Assembly: GCF_900580865.1 (NCBI RefSeq)
Contig: NZ_UTBZ01000191.1
Span: forward strand, 47,733-111,732
Length of the DNA stretch: 64,000 nt
Origin: Pseudomonas viridiflava
Lineage (GTDB): Bacteria > Pseudomonadota > Gammaproteobacteria > Pseudomonadales > Pseudomonadaceae
Direction: 5' to 3'
Part shown: positions 61,216 through 64,000 of the stretch, in pieces
Layout: every line of letters begins with the position of its first letter
Position numbering within the stretch: the stretch's first letter is position 1
Position numbers and translations under genes: made by a program
Notes under the pieces: model-generated
The model's database searches: none
What the model was told of the DNA's origin: nothing
What the model saw: only the letters and a program-made list of their open reading frames with translations

Positions 61216-61962
61216 TTATGGTCTGTAGAGGTGCGCATGCCCGGCGCGATACAGCGATGACTCGCTAAACACCTCACTGCCCAGCACCCGACCCACCAGA
61301 ATCAACGCCGTACGCCGAAACCCTTTGGCCTCAACCTTCCCGGCAATATCCGCCAGCGTCCCCACCACCCAATCCTGATCCGGCCACGTCGCCCGGTGAA
61401 TCACCGCAATCGGGCAATCGGCGCCGTAATGCGGCAGCAGCTCCGCCAGAATCTTCTCCAGATGATTGACCCCAAGATGAATCGCCATGGTCGCGCCATG
61501 CTGCGCCAGACTGCCAAGCTCTTCGCCTGCCGGCATGGCGGTCTTGTCGGCGTAGCGGGTCAGAATCACACTTTGCGACACATCCGGCAGAGTCAGTTCC
61601 GCGCCAAGCAACGCCGCACAGGCTGCCGTGGCCGTCACTCCCGGGATGATCTCAAACGGGATATTCAGCTCGCGCAGATAACGGATCTGCTCACCGATCG
61701 CGCCATACAGGCTCGGATCGCCGGAATGCACCCGCGCCACATCCTGACCTTGGGCATGCGCGGTTTTGATCAGTTCGATGATCTGTTCCAAGTGCAATTC
61801 AGCACTGTTGACCACCGTCTCGGCGTGATGCCCTTCGAGCACCGCCGCCGGCACCAGCGAGCCTGCATAGATGATCACCGGGCAAGTGCGGATCAGCCGC
61901 TGACCTTTGACAGTGATCAATTCCGGGTCGCCGGGTCCGGCGCCGATGAAGTAGACGGTCAT
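61216..61962 (-). CDS. cobM: precorrin-4 C11-methyltransferase
   Basis: A 248-residue SAM-dependent methyltransferase of the tetrapyrrole methylase family. It starts MTVYFIGAGPGDPELITVKG and has the motifs CPVIIYAGSLVP, ARVHSGDPSLYGAIGEQ and IPFEIIPGVTATAACAALLGAELT of CobM/CbiF. It adds a methyl group at C11 of precorrin-4 in the aerobic cobalamin route. The start at 61962 gives the normal N-terminus; a frame reaching 62010 adds 16 residues without support. It follows cobE by 81 bp on the same strand. Confidence 0.95.
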   Translation of the reverse strand: MTVYFIGAGPGDPELITVKGQRLIRTCPVIIYAGSLVPAAVLEGHHAETVVNSAELHLEQIIELIKTAHAQGQDVARVHSGDPSLYGAIGEQIRYLRELNIPFEIIPGVTATAACAALLGAELTLPDVSQSVILTRYADKTAMPAGEELGSLAQHGATMAIHLGVNHLEKILAELLPHYGADCPIAVIHRATWPDQDWVVGTLADIAGKVEAKGFRRTALILVGRVLGSEVFSESSLYRAGHAHLYRP

Positions 61963-62043
61963 CGTTGAATCCTGAGTAAAAGAGGGCACGACCGCGTTGC
62001 AGATGAACAACGCTCATGATCAATGGCGGGGATTATCGGGATT

Positions 62044-62457
62044 TTACGCCGCGCCGGCCAATGCCAACGTGGCCTGAGCGTATTTTTGCCGGGAAATCAG
62101 CAGTTTTGCCGGCGCCTGAATCAGCTGTTCGGCGAGGGCCAGTGCGGCACTTTCGGCCACGCCGTAGCAACCGGTGCGTTCGTAGGCGATTTGCGAATGG
62201 TGGCTGAGCCGTTGCTGGTAACTGGCCAATTCTTCACTGCTGAAGTACAGCAAGGGCAGGGCCAGTTGTGTAGCCAGTTCTTGCAAACCCGGCTCGTCGC
62301 GCTTCAAGTCGATGCTGGCCAACGCCTTCACCGTTTCAAGGTCGATGCGATGGGCCTGCAATGCCTGATCGAGTAACGCGCGCAGCGTGCTGGCCGGACA
62401 GCCGCGCTGGCAGCCCAGGCCGATCACGAAGGTCGGCGCTGCGCTGTCATCGGTCAT
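62044..62457 (-). CDS. cobE: CobE-like cobalamin biosynthesis protein (CbiG C-terminal type)
   Basis: A 137-residue protein of the CobE/CbiG-C family. Family segments are FVIGLGCQRGCPASTLRALL, LASIDLKRDEPGLQELA, LPLLYFSSEEL and GCYGVAESAALAL. It takes part in aerobic corrin synthesis, where its exact step is not settled. The ATG overlaps the cbtA stop by four bases (ATGA); longer in-frame starts would lie inside cbtA and are not supported. Confidence 0.9.
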   Translation of the reverse strand: MTDDSAAPTFVIGLGCQRGCPASTLRALLDQALQAHRIDLETVKALASIDLKRDEPGLQELATQLALPLLYFSSEELASYQQRLSHHSQIAYERTGCYGVAESAALALAEQLIQAPAKLLISRQKYAQATLALAGAA

Positions 62458-63155
62458 GCGTGGTATTGACCATCGCTTTTGCGGCGGAACAACCAGGCGC
62501 TGATCAGGCCCAGGGCCAGCCAGAACACTACGTTGGTCAACTGCGAAGCGATTTTGAACTGGGCTTCCAATGCCTCGGGCGCGAGCATCGAATGCACTTG
62601 CGGCTGTGGCGCGCCGATCACGTGCGGCACCGCGAGAATGGCGACACCGAGGATCTTCATCAGCCAGTGACGGCTGAACGCGATCAACGACAGCCCGACC
62701 GCGGTCGAAGCGGCAGTGCCGATCCACCAGATCTGTCGCGAGGCCAGATCAGCGGCGGCAGTGCCCGGCAACTCAGGTGGCAGGCCCATCGTCGGTGCCA
62801 AGACGAATGTCGCGTAACCGGCCAGGCCCCAGAGCAGGCCTTGCGAGGTTTTGGTCGGCGCGCGCAGGGTGTAGAGACCCGCGAGCATCAGGGCGAAACC
62901 GACGGCTACGACCAGATTGCCGCCCGTGGTCGAAACCACGCGCTGCCAGCCGTCTTCCGGCTCCCAGGCTTCGGCATCGTGGGTGTGCGCAGCGGTGCCG
63001 GCGGCGTGCTCGTGAACTTCTGCAACCGGTTCGGCTTTCTCGAAGGTCTCTGCCTGAAGAATCAGCGGGGATACCCAGAAGCTTTGCAGCAGGGTGAGGA
63101 GCAGGGCGGCCAGCAGGCCGGTGAAACCTGCGGTTTGCGCAATACGCTTGATCAT
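62454..63155 (-). CDS. cbtA: CbtA cobalt transporter subunit
   Basis: A 233-residue membrane protein with about five helices, starting MIKRIAQTAGFTGLLAALLLTLLQSFW. A periplasmic loop after helix one carries HEHAAGTAAHTHDAEAW, histidine-rich as in CbtA proteins. CbtA and CbtB form a predicted cobalt uptake system under B12 riboswitch control (family knowledge). It follows cbtB by 11 bp. An alternative start eight codons upstream is possible but would lie inside the spacer to cbtB. Confidence 0.92.
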   Translation of the reverse strand: MIKRIAQTAGFTGLLAALLLTLLQSFWVSPLILQAETFEKAEPVAEVHEHAAGTAAHTHDAEAWEPEDGWQRVVSTTGGNLVVAVGFALMLAGLYTLRAPTKTSQGLLWGLAGYATFVLAPTMGLPPELPGTAAADLASRQIWWIGTAASTAVGLSLIAFSRHWLMKILGVAILAVPHVIGAPQPQVHSMLAPEALEAQFKIASQLTNVVFWLALGLISAWLFRRKSDGQYHA

Positions 63156-63166
63156 GTCGGCAGGTC

Positions 63167-63364
63167 TCAGTGGCACGGGAACGCGGCGCTGTGGCGGGTA
63201 TCGTGGGCGGCGTTGTGCACCGCTTCAATGTGCGAGAAACCGGCGAAGTAGACCAGGCTGGCGCCGAGGATCGACGCAAAGATCGCGGCGGTCAGGCGTT
63301 GGCTCAGGGTGGTGGTGCTGGAAATTTTGTCCGTGTTACTGCCGGTGCTGCTGATGATCGACAT
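63167..63364 (-). CDS. cbtB: CbtB cobalt transporter subunit
   Basis: A 65-residue protein with one transmembrane helix (LTAAIFASILGASLVYFAGF) and a histidine-rich C-terminal tail (HIEAVHNAAHDTRHSAAFPCH, split by positions 45-65) that is the metal-binding hallmark of CbtB. GAGGGAAG precedes the ATG. It is the first gene after the cobalamin riboswitch. A longer in-frame start at 63523 would read through the riboswitch and is rejected. Confidence 0.93.
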   Translation of the reverse strand: MSIISSTGSNTDKISSTTTLSQRLTAAIFASILGASLVYFAGFSHIEAVHNAAHDTRHSAAFPCH

Positions 63365-63499
63365 GGCGCTTCCCTCTGGAGTGTCAGCGGGTGAATCGAG
63401 CGCATGAAAACCCCTGCGGGTCGGGCTCGCAGAGGTTCGAACAGCGCCCGCCCACCGCGGGTTTGTTATGTTCAGCGACGCACAAGGTGCGGCTGTGTG

Positions 63500-63692
63500 T
63501 TGCGGGCCGGTCTCCGGGCTCACGAGGGGTTGGCGTCAGGCCGACCTGCAAGCGTCACCTTCCCATGCCGCACTGGCACAGTGGTTTTGACGCTTCGCTC
63601 GCTTACCGTTGCGGGGGCAGCACCGGACTGACATGGGCTTGAGTAAAGCACATGATTCACCGGTTTCCCGTTTCACCCTGTGAAGGGCACCC
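63500..63692 (-). promoter_or_regulatory. adenosylcobalamin riboswitch
   Basis: Read on the minus strand it shows, in order, GGGTGAAACGGGAAACCGGTG, then GGTGCTGCCCCCGCAACGGTA, the loop CCAGTGCGGCATGGGAAGG, and the B12 box AGCCCGGAGACCGGCC at 63503-63518. These are the conserved parts of the cobalamin aptamer in the right order. It lies upstream of cbtB-cbtA-cobE-cobM and should reduce their expression when cobalamin is abundant. Confidence 0.95.
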
Positions 63693-63767
63693 GTAACAAG
63701 TTGTGTAGGAGAGCATGGCTCGGGGATTTTAGTCAATTTTGTGGGTGGATCCGTTGCTGCGGGTGTT

Positions 63768-64000
63768 GCTGATTACGGTTCCGCCCTTACGGCGGGTCAC
63801 TTTTGGCAAACGCCCCAAAAGTAACCAAAAGGGCTTGCTCCTACGTGCGGCCCGCTCGCTGGGGCTCGGGGTCCCTTCGCTCCGGGATCGATCCGGGCGC
63901 AGCGTCTACGGTTTGCTTCGCTGCACCTCCTCTCGCTGTGTTTGGCTTCGCCAAACGGTCGCTGCGCTCCCACGCCCGGATCAATCCCTCCACTCAGCCT
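63768..64000. repeat. pseudomonad intergenic repeat, runs off the window
   Basis: The sequence contains CGCCCTTACGGCGGGTCACT and CCCCAAAAGTAACCAAAAGGG, then several short GC-rich inverted blocks (for example TTTGGCTTCGCCAAAC). It has no supported coding frame. I recognise the opening as a dispersed non-coding repeat often seen near gene ends in this genus. It continues beyond the window. Confidence 0.6.

Noticed and set aside
63768..64000. Coding gene at the right end of the window
   Set aside because: Short frames exist on both strands but the sequence is made of small inverted GC-rich blocks and a known type of dispersed repeat, with no ribosome site or protein motif.

Overview
The window looks like a chromosomal segment of a fluorescent-group Pseudomonas (P. 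fluorescens complex). The evidence is high G+C with strong G/C third-position bias, dense short REP-type palindromes of the GTGGGAGC...GCTCCCAC kind, and typical pseudomonad genes (metH, cti, cysI, a CbtAB/Cob operon, NEL-type LRR protein, SohB). I saw no rRNA, tRNA, CRISPR array, insertion sequence or prophage.

Region 1 (1-8862): the 3' end of a DUF799 lipoprotein gene, then a leftward catabolic block of a flavin-reductase-like protein, two amidohydrolases and a polyamine-type ABC importer, with a divergent GntR regulator. It probably imports and degrades a small nitrogenous compound. Region 2 (8997-13773): a soluble PAS hybrid histidine kinase and a UvrA paralogue that lacks the UvrB-binding insertion. 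Region 3 (14019-19444): a six-gene leftward operon with a complete RsbR-RsbS-RsbT-RsbX type partner-switching (stressosome) module, followed by a histidine kinase and a REC-PAS-kinase-REC hybrid that look like its output. Region 4 (19694-26756): small stress-type proteins (DUF4142, YdcH-like, acidic peptides), an SMP-30-like lactonase translationally coupled to a sterol-desaturase/SRPBCC fusion, a LysR regulator, and a HoxX-like gene interrupted by an in-frame TGA where a tryptophan is expected.

Region 5 (27054-41242) is the most interesting. It holds an ECF sigma factor, a FecR-type anti-sigma factor, a TonB receptor with an STN signalling domain, a Xre/RES toxin-antitoxin pair, a second TonB receptor without STN, and a YejABEF-type peptide importer. 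Three transcription units here (both receptors and yejABEF) carry the same ungapped promoter-like signal, CTAA-N8-CTATAAA-N15-GC(A/T)CAT. Both receptor genes also start exactly 34 nt after it and have a CCCTG/CAGGG hairpin that covers their ribosome binding sites. This suggests one ECF-controlled regulon moving a peptide-like ligand across both membranes.

Region 6 (41401-63692): SCP2 protein, phosphoglycerate-mutase-type phosphatase, SohB, a 1622-residue DUF6543/LRR/NEL-like protein whose usual catalytic cysteine position seems not to be Cys, sulfite reductase with its DUF934 partner, a membrane peptide, an orphan periplasmic binding protein, metH, cti, an acyltransferase, nfuA and a cobalamin operon (cbtB-cbtA-cobE-cobM) under an AdoCbl riboswitch. 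The last ~230 bases are a non-coding pseudomonad repeat. Three ~170-190 bp long-palindrome repeats (3968, 20044, 24848) and many shorter REP pairs fill the gaps between genes.
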